Shown here one piece after another: positions 33,487-41,589 of a stretch of DNA of 64,000 nucleotides (within the stretch, counting starts at the first letter, position 1; the number at the start of each line of letters is the position of its first letter). The translations under genes were made by a program, and so were the position numbers. The notes below the pieces were generated by a model. It saw nothing but the letters and a program-made list of their open reading frames with translations, did not search any database and was not told the DNA's origin. This DNA is from Scandinavium sp036409475 (lineage in GTDB: Bacteria; Pseudomonadota; Gammaproteobacteria; Enterobacterales; Enterobacteriaceae), in assembly GCF_036409475.1 (NCBI RefSeq), contig NZ_JAYRCK010000002.1:62001-126000 (forward strand), written 5' to 3'.

Positions 33487-33572
33487 TGGTGCGAGGGGGG
33501 GGACTCGAACCCCCACATCCTAAGGACACTAACACCTGAAGCTAGCGCGTCTACCAATTCCGCCACCTTCGC
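33487..33572 (-). tRNA. leuQ: tRNA-Leu (CAG)
   Basis: 86-base tRNA, identical in sequence to the 33257 copy as far as I compared. It is the first transcribed gene of the cluster. Confidence 0.97.
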
Positions 33573-33613
33573 ATACCATCGATTCTTGAAAAGAGTCGCT
33601 ACTACGGAGGCGC

Positions 33614-33641
33614 ATTCTAGTGGTTTTCGCACTTTCGTCAA
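33614..33641 (-). promoter_or_regulatory. Promoter of the tRNA-Leu cluster
   Basis: On the minus strand TTGACG and TAGAAT are separated by 16 bases and followed by a GC-rich discriminator (GCGCC), as expected for a stringently controlled stable-RNA promoter. It lies about 40 bases before the first tRNA. Confidence 0.8.
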
Positions 33642-33700
33642 CAGTTAATTGCACTGCTGTTTTTGATTGTTGCAAAAGTGGGCGTTTACTCGCAGGAAAA

Positions 33701-33733
33701 GCAAAACGCCCGGGCGCAAGGCCTGCGGGCGTT
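33701..33733 (-). terminator. Terminator after rsmC
   Basis: AAACGCCCG and CGGGCGTTT form the stem, with TTTTGC following on the minus strand, 10 bases beyond the rsmC stop. Confidence 0.8.
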
Positions 33734-33742
33734 TCAGGGCGA

Positions 33743-34771
33743 TTACTTTTTCGCCTGGCGGGTCATGACGGTGCGATAGACTTTGAAGCGGCCGGTTTGG
33801 GCAATCACTTCGTGGAAGCCAAAAATTTCATCCAGCGCTTTCGGATAAGGCAAAAATGCGTTGGCGACAATGCGCAGTTCACCGCCGCTGTTCAGGTGGC
33901 GCACGGCACCACGAATCAACTGCTGGGTGGCTTCCAGGCTGGTCTGCAACCCATCGTGGAACGGCGGGTTTGAGATAATCATATCGAAGCGGCCGGTGAC
34001 CTCAGAGAAGACGTTGCTGGCAAACACTTCGCCTTCGAAACCATTGGCGGCCAGGGTGGCGCGGCTGGCTTCAACCGCTGGCGCGCTTACGTCGCACAGC
34101 GTCAGACGAACTTTCGGCGAGTGGCTTGCCAGCACGGTGGCGAGCACGCCTGCGCCGCAGCCCACATCCAGCACTTTGCCTTTGGTGTGCGGCGTCAGCG
34201 TAGACAGCAGCAGCTGACTGCCGACATCGAGGCCATCACGGCTGAACACGCCTGGCAGGGTTTTCACAGTCAGACCGTCGAGCTGATAGTCGCCCCAGGC
34301 TTTTTCCGGGTTAAATTCAGGCTGTTTTTCGAGGCGTCCATGGTACAGACCACAGCGGCGAGCGCTGTCGACTTTGTTCAGTGGCGCGTATTCCGCGAGC
34401 ATTTGCTCAGCACTACGCACGCCGCTACGGTTTTCACCGACCACAAAAATATCCGTCCCGACAGGCATCAGAGACAAAATGTTAGTCAGCTGATACAGCG
34501 CTTCCGGCTTGTTTTTCGGCCAGTAGTAAATCAGCGTATCGCAATCGGCAACGTCCGCGGCTTCGGCGGTCAGGCTGAAGCGAACGTTTTCACCCATCTG
34601 GCGGCTAAGCACCTGCCAGTGGTGATATTGCTGGGTATGCGCACGGCTAGAAGCGCTGTCCAGACGAGCGGGCAGGTCATCCTGCAGATCACCGGCAAAC
34701 AGAATACGGCTTTGTTCGAAATCATCACTGTGACGCAGCAAGACTTCACTTGCCGGAGATAATGCAGACAT
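33743..34771 (-). CDS. rsmC: 16S rRNA m2G1207 methyltransferase RsmC
   Basis: Protein of 342 residues. Like E. coli RsmC it has a non-catalytic N-terminal methyltransferase-like half and a C-terminal catalytic half with LDVGCGAG at 201-208 (SAM binding) and NPPF at 268-271. It methylates G1207 in the small ribosomal subunit. The divergent spacer towards holD carries an ERIC element. Confidence 0.96.
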   Translation of the reverse strand: MSALSPASEVLLRHSDDFEQSRILFAGDLQDDLPARLDSASSRAHTQQYHHWQVLSRQMGENVRFSLTAEAADVADCDTLIYYWPKNKPEALYQLTNILSLMPVGTDIFVVGENRSGVRSAEQMLAEYAPLNKVDSARRCGLYHGRLEKQPEFNPEKAWGDYQLDGLTVKTLPGVFSRDGLDVGSQLLLSTLTPHTKGKVLDVGCGAGVLATVLASHSPKVRLTLCDVSAPAVEASRATLAANGFEGEVFASNVFSEVTGRFDMIISNPPFHDGLQTSLEATQQLIRGAVRHLNSGGELRIVANAFLPYPKALDEIFGFHEVIAQTGRFKVYRTVMTRQAKK

Positions 34772-34820
34772 AAAAAATAATCCTAAGTTAACGACGGGCG
34801 CGATTATACACGTTTATAGC

Positions 34821-34939
34821 CGTCATACTTCAAGTTACATCTGCGTTGGCTGCGCCTGCTCACCCCAGTCACTTACTCAAGTAAGCTCCTGGGGACTCAC
34901 AGTCTTGCCGCCTTGCTGAAACTCGAATTATTTAGGCTA
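34821..34939. repeat. ERIC element
   Basis: About 120 bases containing the conserved ERIC core CTCACCCCAGTCACTTACT and GTAAGCTCCTGGGGACTCAC, with imperfect inverted ends. It sits in the divergent rsmC-holD promoter region. Confidence 0.9.
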
Positions 34940-35025
34940 TTCCACAAGACTGCCTCCCTGCTTTATTGGCGCAACTTCGCCGAATTTGCTATATTTCCGC
35001 GCCTGACAGACAGGAGAAACCCGCG

Positions 35026-35439
35026 ATGACATCCCGACGAGACTGGCAACTACAGCAACTGGGCATTACCCAGTGGTCATTGCGTCGCCCCGCGGTGTTG
35101 CAGGGCGAAATCGCTATCTCTCTGCCTGAGCATATTCGTCTGGTGATGGTGGCCGAAACGCTACCGTCACTGACCGAACCGCTGGTCGGAGATATTCTCC
35201 GTGCCCTGGCGGTCACGCCGGACCAGGTGCTTCAGCTTACGCCGGAAAGGGTTGCGATGCTGCCGCAGGGCGGGCGTTGTAACAGCTGGCGCTTAGGTGA
35301 AAACGACCCCGTGGCGCTGGAAGGCGCGCACATCGACAGTCCGGCCTTCGAACAACTTCAGTCCAGTGCCGCGGCTCGCGCTGCGCTCTGGCAACAAATT
35401 TGCGCACATGAACACGATTTCTTCCCTCAGTCAGACTGA
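35026..35439 (+). CDS. holD: DNA polymerase III psi subunit HolD
   Basis: Protein of 137 residues matching E. coli HolD (MTSRRDWQLQQLGITQWSLR...). Psi links chi to the clamp loader and helps contact with SSB. The ATG at 35026 has CAGGAG upstream and matches E. coli; the frame to 34966 has no ribosome site. rimI starts 32 bases before its stop. Confidence 0.95.
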   Translation: MTSRRDWQLQQLGITQWSLRRPAVLQGEIAISLPEHIRLVMVAETLPSLTEPLVGDILRALAVTPDQVLQLTPERVAMLPQGGRCNSWRLGENDPVALEGAHIDSPAFEQLQSSAAARAALWQQICAHEHDFFPQSD

Positions 35440-35854
35440 TTTACCGCGCGCCTGGCAAATTGAACAGCGCGCCCATGCTTTCCCGTGGAGCGAACAGACG
35501 CTTGCCAGCAATCAAGGGGAGCGTTATCTCAACCTGCAACTGACGGTCGACGGTGAGATGGCGGCTTTCGCCATCACGCAAATCGTGCTCGACGAAGCAA
35601 CCCTGTTCAATATTGCGGTCGATCCGGCCTTTCAGCGCCGTGGATTAGGCCGTGAACTGCTGGAGCAGGTGATTGACGAGGTAGAAAAACGCGGCGTGGT
35701 CACGCTGTGGCTGGAAGTCCGGGCATCGAACGTTGCCGCCATCGCCCTGTATGAAAGCTTAGGCTTCAACGAGGCGACGATTCGACGCAACTACTATCCA
35801 ACCGCGGAAGGACGTGAAGACGCCATCATAATGGCACTGCCGATCAGTATGTAA
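35408..35854 (+). CDS. rimI: Ribosomal protein bS18 N-acetyltransferase RimI
   Basis: GNAT acetyltransferase of 148 residues, the E. coli length, which acetylates the N-terminal Ala of ribosomal protein S18. The acetyl-CoA loop is seen in VDPAFQRRGLGRELL and the C-terminal YESLGFNEATIRRNYY is typical. It overlaps holD. Confidence 0.96.
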   Translation: MNTISSLSQTDLPRAWQIEQRAHAFPWSEQTLASNQGERYLNLQLTVDGEMAAFAITQIVLDEATLFNIAVDPAFQRRGLGRELLEQVIDEVEKRGVVTLWLEVRASNVAAIALYESLGFNEATIRRNYYPTAEGREDAIIMALPISM

Positions 35855-35868
35855 GACAAGGGTTTACG

Positions 35869-36549
35869 ATGAAGATGTGGGACTGGATTTTCTTTGATGC
35901 CGATGAAACGCTGTTTACCTTCGATTCTTTCAGCGGCTTACAGCGGATGTTTCTCGACTATAGCGTGACGTTTACCGCGGAAGATTTCCAGGACTATCAG
36001 GCCGTGAATAAGCCTCTGTGGGTTGATTACCAGAATGGCGCCATCACGTCTTTACAGCTTCAGCATCAGCGTTTTGAGAGCTGGGCTGCGCGTCTGAACG
36101 TCAAACCAGATGACCTGAATGACGCGTTCATGAACGCGATGGCAGACATTTGCGCGCCGCTGCCGGGTGCCGTTTCGCTGCTCAATTCGCTTCAGGGCAA
36201 GGTGAAGATGGGCATCATCACCAACGGGTTTACGTCGTTGCAGCAAATCCGTCTTGAGCGTACCGGCCTTCGCGATCATTTTGATTTGCTGATCATTTCT
36301 GAAGAAGTGGGCGTGGCAAAACCTGACGCTCGCATTTTTGATTACGCGCTGGAACAGGCCGGTCATCCGGATCGTTCGCGCGTGCTGATGGTGGGCGACA
36401 CCGCAGCGTCCGATATTCTGGGCGGCATGAATGCAGGGCTCTCGACCTGCTGGCTGAATGCACACCAGCAGGCGCTGCCGGAACACATCAAGCCCACCTG
36501 GACCGTAACGTCGCCTGGCGAGCTGGAGCAACTCCTGTGTAAACATTGA
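35869..36549 (+). CDS. yjjG: Pyrimidine 5'-nucleotidase YjjG
   Basis: HAD-family phosphatase of 226 residues with the catalytic FFDADETLF (D10 and D12), ITNGF, the Lys in EEVGVAKPD and VGDTAASD. In E. coli it dephosphorylates dUMP, dTMP and non-canonical nucleotides. It follows rimI by 14 bases. A start two codons later (ATG 35875) is possible. Confidence 0.95.
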   Translation: MKMWDWIFFDADETLFTFDSFSGLQRMFLDYSVTFTAEDFQDYQAVNKPLWVDYQNGAITSLQLQHQRFESWAARLNVKPDDLNDAFMNAMADICAPLPGAVSLLNSLQGKVKMGIITNGFTSLQQIRLERTGLRDHFDLLIISEEVGVAKPDARIFDYALEQAGHPDRSRVLMVGDTAASDILGGMNAGLSTCWLNAHQQALPEHIKPTWTVTSPGELEQLLCKH

Positions 36550-36639
36550 TTGTCAGCCCCTCCCGTACGGGTAAAATAGCCGCATTTTCGTATTCAACAT
36601 GCGTGGCTTAGTGCCGCGTTTACTTAAGAAGAACTGACT

Positions 36640-38229
36640 ATGACGTTGTCTCCTTATCTGCAAGAGGTGGCGAAACGCCGCACTTTTGCCATCATCTCTC
36701 ACCCGGATGCCGGTAAAACGACCATCACCGAAAAGGTGCTGCTGTTCGGACAGGCTATCCAGACCGCCGGTACAGTTAAAGGCCGCGGCTCCAGCCAGCA
36801 TGCAAAATCTGACTGGATGGAGATGGAAAAACAGCGTGGGATCTCCATCACCACCTCGGTGATGCAGTTCCCGTATCGCGACTGCCTGGTGAACCTGCTG
36901 GACACCCCGGGTCACGAAGACTTCTCGGAAGATACCTACCGTACGTTGACGGCGGTTGACTGCTGTCTGATGGTTATCGATGCCGCGAAAGGCGTTGAAG
37001 ACAGGACCCGTAAGCTGATGGAAGTCACCCGTCTGCGCGATACGCCGATCCTGACGTTCATGAACAAACTCGACCGTGATATCCGCGATCCGATGGAAGT
37101 GCTGGACGAAGTTGAGCGCGAGCTGAAAATTGGCTGTGCGCCCATCACCTGGCCGATTGGCTGCGGTAAGCTGTTCAAGGGCGTGTACCACCTTTATAAA
37201 GATGAAACGTATCTTTATCAGACCGGTAAAGGCCACACCATTCAGGAAGTTCGCATCGTTAAAGGGCTGAACAACCCGGATCTCGACGCCGCCGTTGGCG
37301 AAGATCTGGCGCAGCAGCTGCGTGATGAGCTTGAACTGGTGCAGGGTGCTTCCAACGAGTTCGATCAAGAGCTGTTCCTGGCCGGTGAAATTACCCCGGT
37401 CTTTTTCGGGACCGCCTTGGGTAACTTCGGCGTAGATCATATGCTGGACGGCCTGGTGGAATGGGCGCCTGCGCCAATGCCACGTAACACCGATACCCGT
37501 CTGGTCGAAGCGAAGGATGAGAAATTCACCGGTTTCGTCTTTAAGATTCAGGCCAACATGGACCCGAAACACCGCGACCGCGTGGCGTTTATGCGTGTGG
37601 TGTCCGGGAAATATGAGAAAGGCATGAAGCTGCGTCAGGTGCGTATCGGCAAAGATGTCGTGATTTCCGACGCCCTGACCTTTATGGCGGGCGACCGTTC
37701 GCACGTGGAAGAAGCCTATCCGGGCGACATCATCGGTCTGCACAACCACGGCACCATTCAGATTGGCGACACCTTCACCCAGGGTGAAATGATGAAGTTC
37801 ACCGGTATCCCGAACTTCGCGCCTGAACTGTTCCGTCGCATTCGTCTGAAAGATCCGCTTAAGCAGAAACAGTTGCTGAAAGGCCTTGTTCAGCTGTCAG
37901 AAGAAGGCGCGGTGCAGGTCTTCCGCCCAATCGCCAACAACGACTTGATCGTGGGCGCGGTCGGGGTACTGCAGTTCGACGTGGTGGTTGCGCGTCTGAA
38001 GAGCGAGTACAACGTTGAAGCTATCTACGAATCCGTTAACGTGGCGACAGCGCGTTGGGTCGAAAGCTCAGATGTGAAGAAGTTCGAGGAATTCAAGCGC
38101 AAGAACGAAATTCAGCTGGCGCTGGATGGTGGCGATAACCTGACGTATATCGCGCCAACCATGGTTAACCTCAATCTGACTCAGGAACGTTACCCTGACG
38201 TTCAGTTCCGCAAGACCCGCGAGCACTAA
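36640..38229 (+). CDS. prfC: Peptide chain release factor 3
   Basis: GTPase of 529 residues, the standard length of RF3, which recycles RF1/RF2 after termination. P-loop HPDAGKTT at 21-28, DTPGHED at 88-94, NKLD at 142-145 and the RF3-type C-terminal domains are all present. Shine-Dalgarno-like AAGAAG precedes the ATG. A terminator follows. Confidence 0.98.
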   Translation: MTLSPYLQEVAKRRTFAIISHPDAGKTTITEKVLLFGQAIQTAGTVKGRGSSQHAKSDWMEMEKQRGISITTSVMQFPYRDCLVNLLDTPGHEDFSEDTYRTLTAVDCCLMVIDAAKGVEDRTRKLMEVTRLRDTPILTFMNKLDRDIRDPMEVLDEVERELKIGCAPITWPIGCGKLFKGVYHLYKDETYLYQTGKGHTIQEVRIVKGLNNPDLDAAVGEDLAQQLRDELELVQGASNEFDQELFLAGEITPVFFGTALGNFGVDHMLDGLVEWAPAPMPRNTDTRLVEAKDEKFTGFVFKIQANMDPKHRDRVAFMRVVSGKYEKGMKLRQVRIGKDVVISDALTFMAGDRSHVEEAYPGDIIGLHNHGTIQIGDTFTQGEMMKFTGIPNFAPELFRRIRLKDPLKQKQLLKGLVQLSEEGAVQVFRPIANNDLIVGAVGVLQFDVVVARLKSEYNVEAIYESVNVATARWVESSDVKKFEEFKRKNEIQLALDGGDNLTYIAPTMVNLNLTQERYPDVQFRKTREH

Positions 38230-38238
38230 TCCCTCCTC

Positions 38239-38269
38239 AGAGCACGGCCTGCGCCGTGCTCTCGCTTTT
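38239..38269 (+). terminator. Rho-independent terminator after prfC
   Basis: AGAGCACGG and CCGTGCTCT pair around CCTGCG, followed by CGCTTTTC, 10 bases past the prfC stop. Confidence 0.85.
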
Positions 38270-38563
38270 CTCCTGCCTGTTGATTCCGTTGCAGAAAGTT
38301 CTTAAATGAGCGCATATCTGGCCTAAAAGGTCACTTTTTAACCGTTTGGCCGGGCGGCCTCAAAATTGTTGGCTATATTTAACAAAGTGATGACAAGTTT
38401 GTTGGCTTAATTGGCTAATAAATTAGTGCTACATGGTGAATTAACCCACTGTACTCGTTCATCGCGATATTAATAACTGTATGACTGCGGTGATTTTCAC
38501 CCCTACAGCAATGCGATCATGAAGATCGCCTGAGCTCAAATTCTGAGCAAACCACAGGAATCG
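38270..38563. other. Upstream region of osmY
   Basis: About 290 bases of AT-rich non-coding DNA between the prfC terminator and osmY. It should hold the stationary-phase (RpoS) promoter known for osmY; I could not fix its -10 element with confidence. Confidence 0.5.
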
Positions 38564-39181
38564 ATGATGATGATGACAAGCAAAAACATGTCCAAAACGC
38601 TGCTGGCTGTGATGCTGGGTACGGCACTGATGAGCGGTTCTGCTCTGGCAGAATCCACTATGGATAAAGCGCAATCCACGGCTGACAGCGCCGGGAAAAG
38701 TATCGACAGTTCGATGAACAAAGTCGGCGGCTTTATGGATGACAGCAGCATCACCGCGAAAGTGAAAGCGGCGCTGGTCGATCATGACTCCATCAAAAGC
38801 ACGGACATTTCGGTGAAAACCGACGACAAAGTGGTCACCCTGAGTGGTTTTGTTGAAAGCCAGGCTCAGGCTGAGCAAGCCGTTAGCGTCGCGAAAGGCG
38901 TGGAAGGCGTGGCCTCCGTCAGCGACAAACTGCACGTCCGTGACAGCAAAAACCAAAGCATGCAGGGGTATGCGGGCGACACCGCAACCACCAGTGAAAT
39001 CAAGGCCAAACTGCTGGCCGACGACATCGTGCCTTCCCGTAAAGTGAAAGTCGAAACCACCGACGGTGTGGTTCAGCTTTCGGGAACGGTCGATTCCTCA
39101 GCACAGAGCACCCGTGCTGAAAGCATCGCCAAAGCTGTTGATGGCGTAAAAAGTGTGAAGAACGACCTCAAAGTGAAATAA
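38564..39181 (+). CDS. osmY: Periplasmic osmotically induced protein OsmY
   Basis: Protein of about 205 residues with a signal peptide ending SGSALA and two BON domains (MDDSSITAKVKAALVDHD... and ATTSEIKAKLLADDIVPS...), nearly identical to E. coli OsmY. It is a periplasmic chaperone induced by osmotic stress and stationary phase. Four ATG codons in a row open the frame (38564-38575); AGGA lies 4 bases before the first, so a later one may be used. Confidence 0.95.
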   Translation: MMMMTSKNMSKTLLAVMLGTALMSGSALAESTMDKAQSTADSAGKSIDSSMNKVGGFMDDSSITAKVKAALVDHDSIKSTDISVKTDDKVVTLSGFVESQAQAEQAVSVAKGVEGVASVSDKLHVRDSKNQSMQGYAGDTATTSEIKAKLLADDIVPSRKVKVETTDGVVQLSGTVDSSAQSTRAESIAKAVDGVKSVKNDLKVK

Positions 39182-39198
39182 GTCTGTAGAGACATACT

Positions 39199-39217
39199 TC
39201 CCCGGCAGCTTGCCGGG
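39199..39217. terminator. GC-rich hairpin osmY / ytjA
   Basis: CCCCGGCA and TGCCGGGG pair around GCT, 18 bases after osmY. No T-run follows. Confidence 0.5.
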
Positions 39218-39292
39218 GGCACGAGTCTGTCGTTTTGAGTGCCTGAGCGTTCATCAAAGCGGTCGACATTAACTATGGTAAAGGAGAATCGT

Positions 39293-39454
39293 ATGTTTCG
39301 TTGGGGCATTATCTTTCTGGTTATCGCGTTAATTGCCGCCGCGCTGGGCTTTGGTGGTCTTGCGGGTACGGCCGCGGGCGCCGCCAAAATCGTCTTTATC
39401 GTCGGTATCATTCTGTTCCTGATCAGTCTGTTTATGGGACGCCGACGTCCCTAG
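39293..39454 (+). CDS. ytjA: DUF1328 small membrane protein YtjA
   Basis: Protein of 53 residues with two hydrophobic helices and a basic GRRRP end, matching E. coli YtjA. AAAGGAG precedes the ATG at 39293. Function unknown; in E. coli it is stress-linked together with osmY. Confidence 0.92.
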   Translation: MFRWGIIFLVIALIAAALGFGGLAGTAAGAAKIVFIVGIILFLISLFMGRRRP

Positions 39455-39480
39455 CGACGTTAAATTTTCGTAACAAAAAT

Positions 39481-39510
39481 AAAGCCAGCCCAACCCAACG
39501 GGCTGGCTTT
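39481..39510. terminator. Terminator after ytjA
   Basis: AAAGCCAGCCC and GGGCTGGCTTT form an 11-base-pair perfect stem around AACCCAAC with flanking A and T runs. Confidence 0.9.
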
Positions 39511-39578
39511 ATCAGTTTAAGACAATCCTTATCTGCGTTATGGTGAAGTAACAAAACAATCAAAAACGGGAAAGCAGT

Positions 39579-40652
39579 GTGGGACAGCGAATTCCGGTTA
39601 CGCTCGGCAATATTGCGCCGCTTGCCGTAAAACCTTTCAAGCCCGGCGAAATTGCGCTGGTGTGTGAAGGCGGTGGTCAACGTGGCATTTTCACAGCAGG
39701 CGTGCTGGATGAGTTCATGCGCGCGCGATTTAACCCTTTCGATCTCTTTCTCGGCACGTCTGCCGGGGCGCAAAACCTCTCCGCGTATGTGTGCAACCAG
39801 CCAGGCTACGCCCGAAAAGTCATCACCCGCTACACCACCTCTCGCGAATTCTTCGACCCGATGCGCTTTGTGCGCGGCGGCAACCTTATCGATCTCGACT
39901 GGCTGGTCGAAGCGACCGCCAGCAAAATGCCTTTAGCGATGGATGTGGCGGCTCGCCAGTTTGATGCAGGCAAAGCGTTCTACATGTGTGCTTCAAGAGC
40001 AGACGACTACTCGCCCGGCTATTTCTCCCCGACACGCGAAACGTGGATGGATCAGATTCGTGCTTCCAGTGCGATCCCGGGTTTCTACCGGCCAGGCGTA
40101 ACGCTTGATGGGGTGAGCTGGTTAGACGGCGGCGTGAGCGATGCAATCCCTGTACAGGAAGCGGTGAAGCGTGGGGCCAAAACGGTGGTGGTTATCCGCA
40201 CAGTGCCGTCGCAGATGTATTACACCCCGCAGTGGTTCAAGCGTATGGAACGGTGGCTTGGAGAAAGTAGCCTGCAGCCGTTTGTGAATCTGGTGCAGCA
40301 TCACGAGCAGACGTATCACGCTATTCAGCAGTTTATCGAGACGCCGCCAGGTAAAATTCGCATCCTTGAAATTTATCCGCCGAAGCCGCTCAACAGCATG
40401 GCGCTGGGCAGTCGCCTTCCGGCCTTGCTCGAGGATTACAACGTAGGGCGGCAGTGTGGGCGCTACTTCCTGGCAACGATGGGAAAAATGCTCGCAGAGA
40501 AACCCCCTTTGCATCGCTTCAAACCGCGAGTGGCTTCGCCTGCACCCGTGGTCGTGCCGCCAGCCGCAGTAGCGAACGATGTATCTGCGGCCGCGTTGGT
40601 GAATGCACCACAAGCTAACGATGCAAACTTTGATAATGAAGGGTTAGCGTGA
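39579..40652 (+). CDS. yjjU: Patatin-like phospholipase YjjU
   Basis: Protein of 357 residues, the E. coli length, starting at GTG with GGGAAAG upstream. Patatin signatures are intact: GGGQRG at 31-36 (oxyanion hole), GTSAG at 59-63 (nucleophile S61) and the Asp of WLDGGVSD. It should hydrolyse acyl lipids, but substrate is not established. yjjV follows with a 4-base overlap. Confidence 0.94.
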   Translation: MGQRIPVTLGNIAPLAVKPFKPGEIALVCEGGGQRGIFTAGVLDEFMRARFNPFDLFLGTSAGAQNLSAYVCNQPGYARKVITRYTTSREFFDPMRFVRGGNLIDLDWLVEATASKMPLAMDVAARQFDAGKAFYMCASRADDYSPGYFSPTRETWMDQIRASSAIPGFYRPGVTLDGVSWLDGGVSDAIPVQEAVKRGAKTVVVIRTVPSQMYYTPQWFKRMERWLGESSLQPFVNLVQHHEQTYHAIQQFIETPPGKIRILEIYPPKPLNSMALGSRLPALLEDYNVGRQCGRYFLATMGKMLAEKPPLHRFKPRVASPAPVVVPPAAVANDVSAAALVNAPQANDANFDNEGLA

Positions 40653-41428
40653 GTTTCCAGTTTATCGACACCCATTGTCATTTCGATTTTCCCCCGTTTG
40701 TCGATGATGCCGAAGGCAGTCTGGCAAAGGCAGCAGCGGCAGGCGTGGAAAAAATCATCGTGCCTGCGGTCGAAGCGTCACGTTTTGAGCGTGTGCTGTT
40801 ATTGGCCGCGACACATTCGCCTCTCTATGCCGCGCTTGGCCTGCATCCTATTGTCATTGAAAAACACACTGAGGAGAGCCTTGAGTTGCTGGCAGAGCAG
40901 ATCTCAAGCAAGCCGCAAAAGCTGGTAGCTATTGGCGAAATCGGCCTCGATCTTTACCGTGAAGATCCTCAATTTGACCGTCAGGTTTATTTCCTCGAAG
41001 CGCAATTCAAACTGGCGAAGCGTTACGACCTGCCAGTTATCCTCCATTCACGTCGCACGCACGACAAACTGGCGATGTTGCTTAAACGCCACAACCTCCC
41101 GCGAACAGGTGTGGTTCATGGGTTTTCTGGCAGCCTTCAACAGGCGGAACGTTTCGTTCAGTTGGGGTACAACATCGGTGTGGGCGGAACGATAACCTAT
41201 CCGCGAGCCAGCAAAACACGCGATGTCATGGCACAGTTGCCACTTTCTGCATTACTTTTGGAAACTGATGCGCCAGATATGCCGCTTAATGGTTATCAAG
41301 GGCAACCTAATCGCCCGGAACAAGCTGCTCGTGTTTTTGAATGCCTGTGCGAGCTGCGTTCCGAATCACCAGATGAAATTGCCGAAACGCTTACTGGTAA
41401 CACATTGAAATTATTTGCGGGATTATAA
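40649..41428 (+). CDS. yjjV: TatD-family metal-dependent hydrolase YjjV
   Basis: Protein of 259 residues of the TatD family, starting at GTG inside the yjjU stop (GTGA). Metal ligands are visible in DTHCHFDF, GEIGLDLY, PVILHSRRTHDK, VVHGFSGS and LLLETDAPDMP. It is probably a 3'-5' exonuclease or related hydrolase. Confidence 0.94.
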   Translation: MSFQFIDTHCHFDFPPFVDDAEGSLAKAAAAGVEKIIVPAVEASRFERVLLLAATHSPLYAALGLHPIVIEKHTEESLELLAEQISSKPQKLVAIGEIGLDLYREDPQFDRQVYFLEAQFKLAKRYDLPVILHSRRTHDKLAMLLKRHNLPRTGVVHGFSGSLQQAERFVQLGYNIGVGGTITYPRASKTRDVMAQLPLSALLLETDAPDMPLNGYQGQPNRPEQAARVFECLCELRSESPDEIAETLTGNTLKLFAGL

Positions 41429-41589
41429 TTAGCGCCAATTTCAGTGATGTAGATCTCATAATTTATTATTACATTCATTTTATTGCCTAAAACGTGTGAC
41501 GTGTACGCACAGAATAGTGACGGATCGTTATAATCGGCGGGCTTGAATTCGTCTCCTCTTTTATCACTTTCAATACACAGGGACTCTGT

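Noticed and set aside
33240..33600. Tandem near-identical ~115-base blocks as a CRISPR-like or mobile repeat
   Set aside because: The three blocks are tRNA-Leu genes with encoded CCA.
36553..37749. 398-codon minus-strand open frame
   Set aside because: Antisense to prfC, which is unmistakable on the plus strand.
41495..41510. CRP-like TGTGACGTGTACGCAC upstream of the NupC-family gene
   Set aside because: The right half fits only with a 7-base spacer instead of 6, so I do not call it a CRP site.
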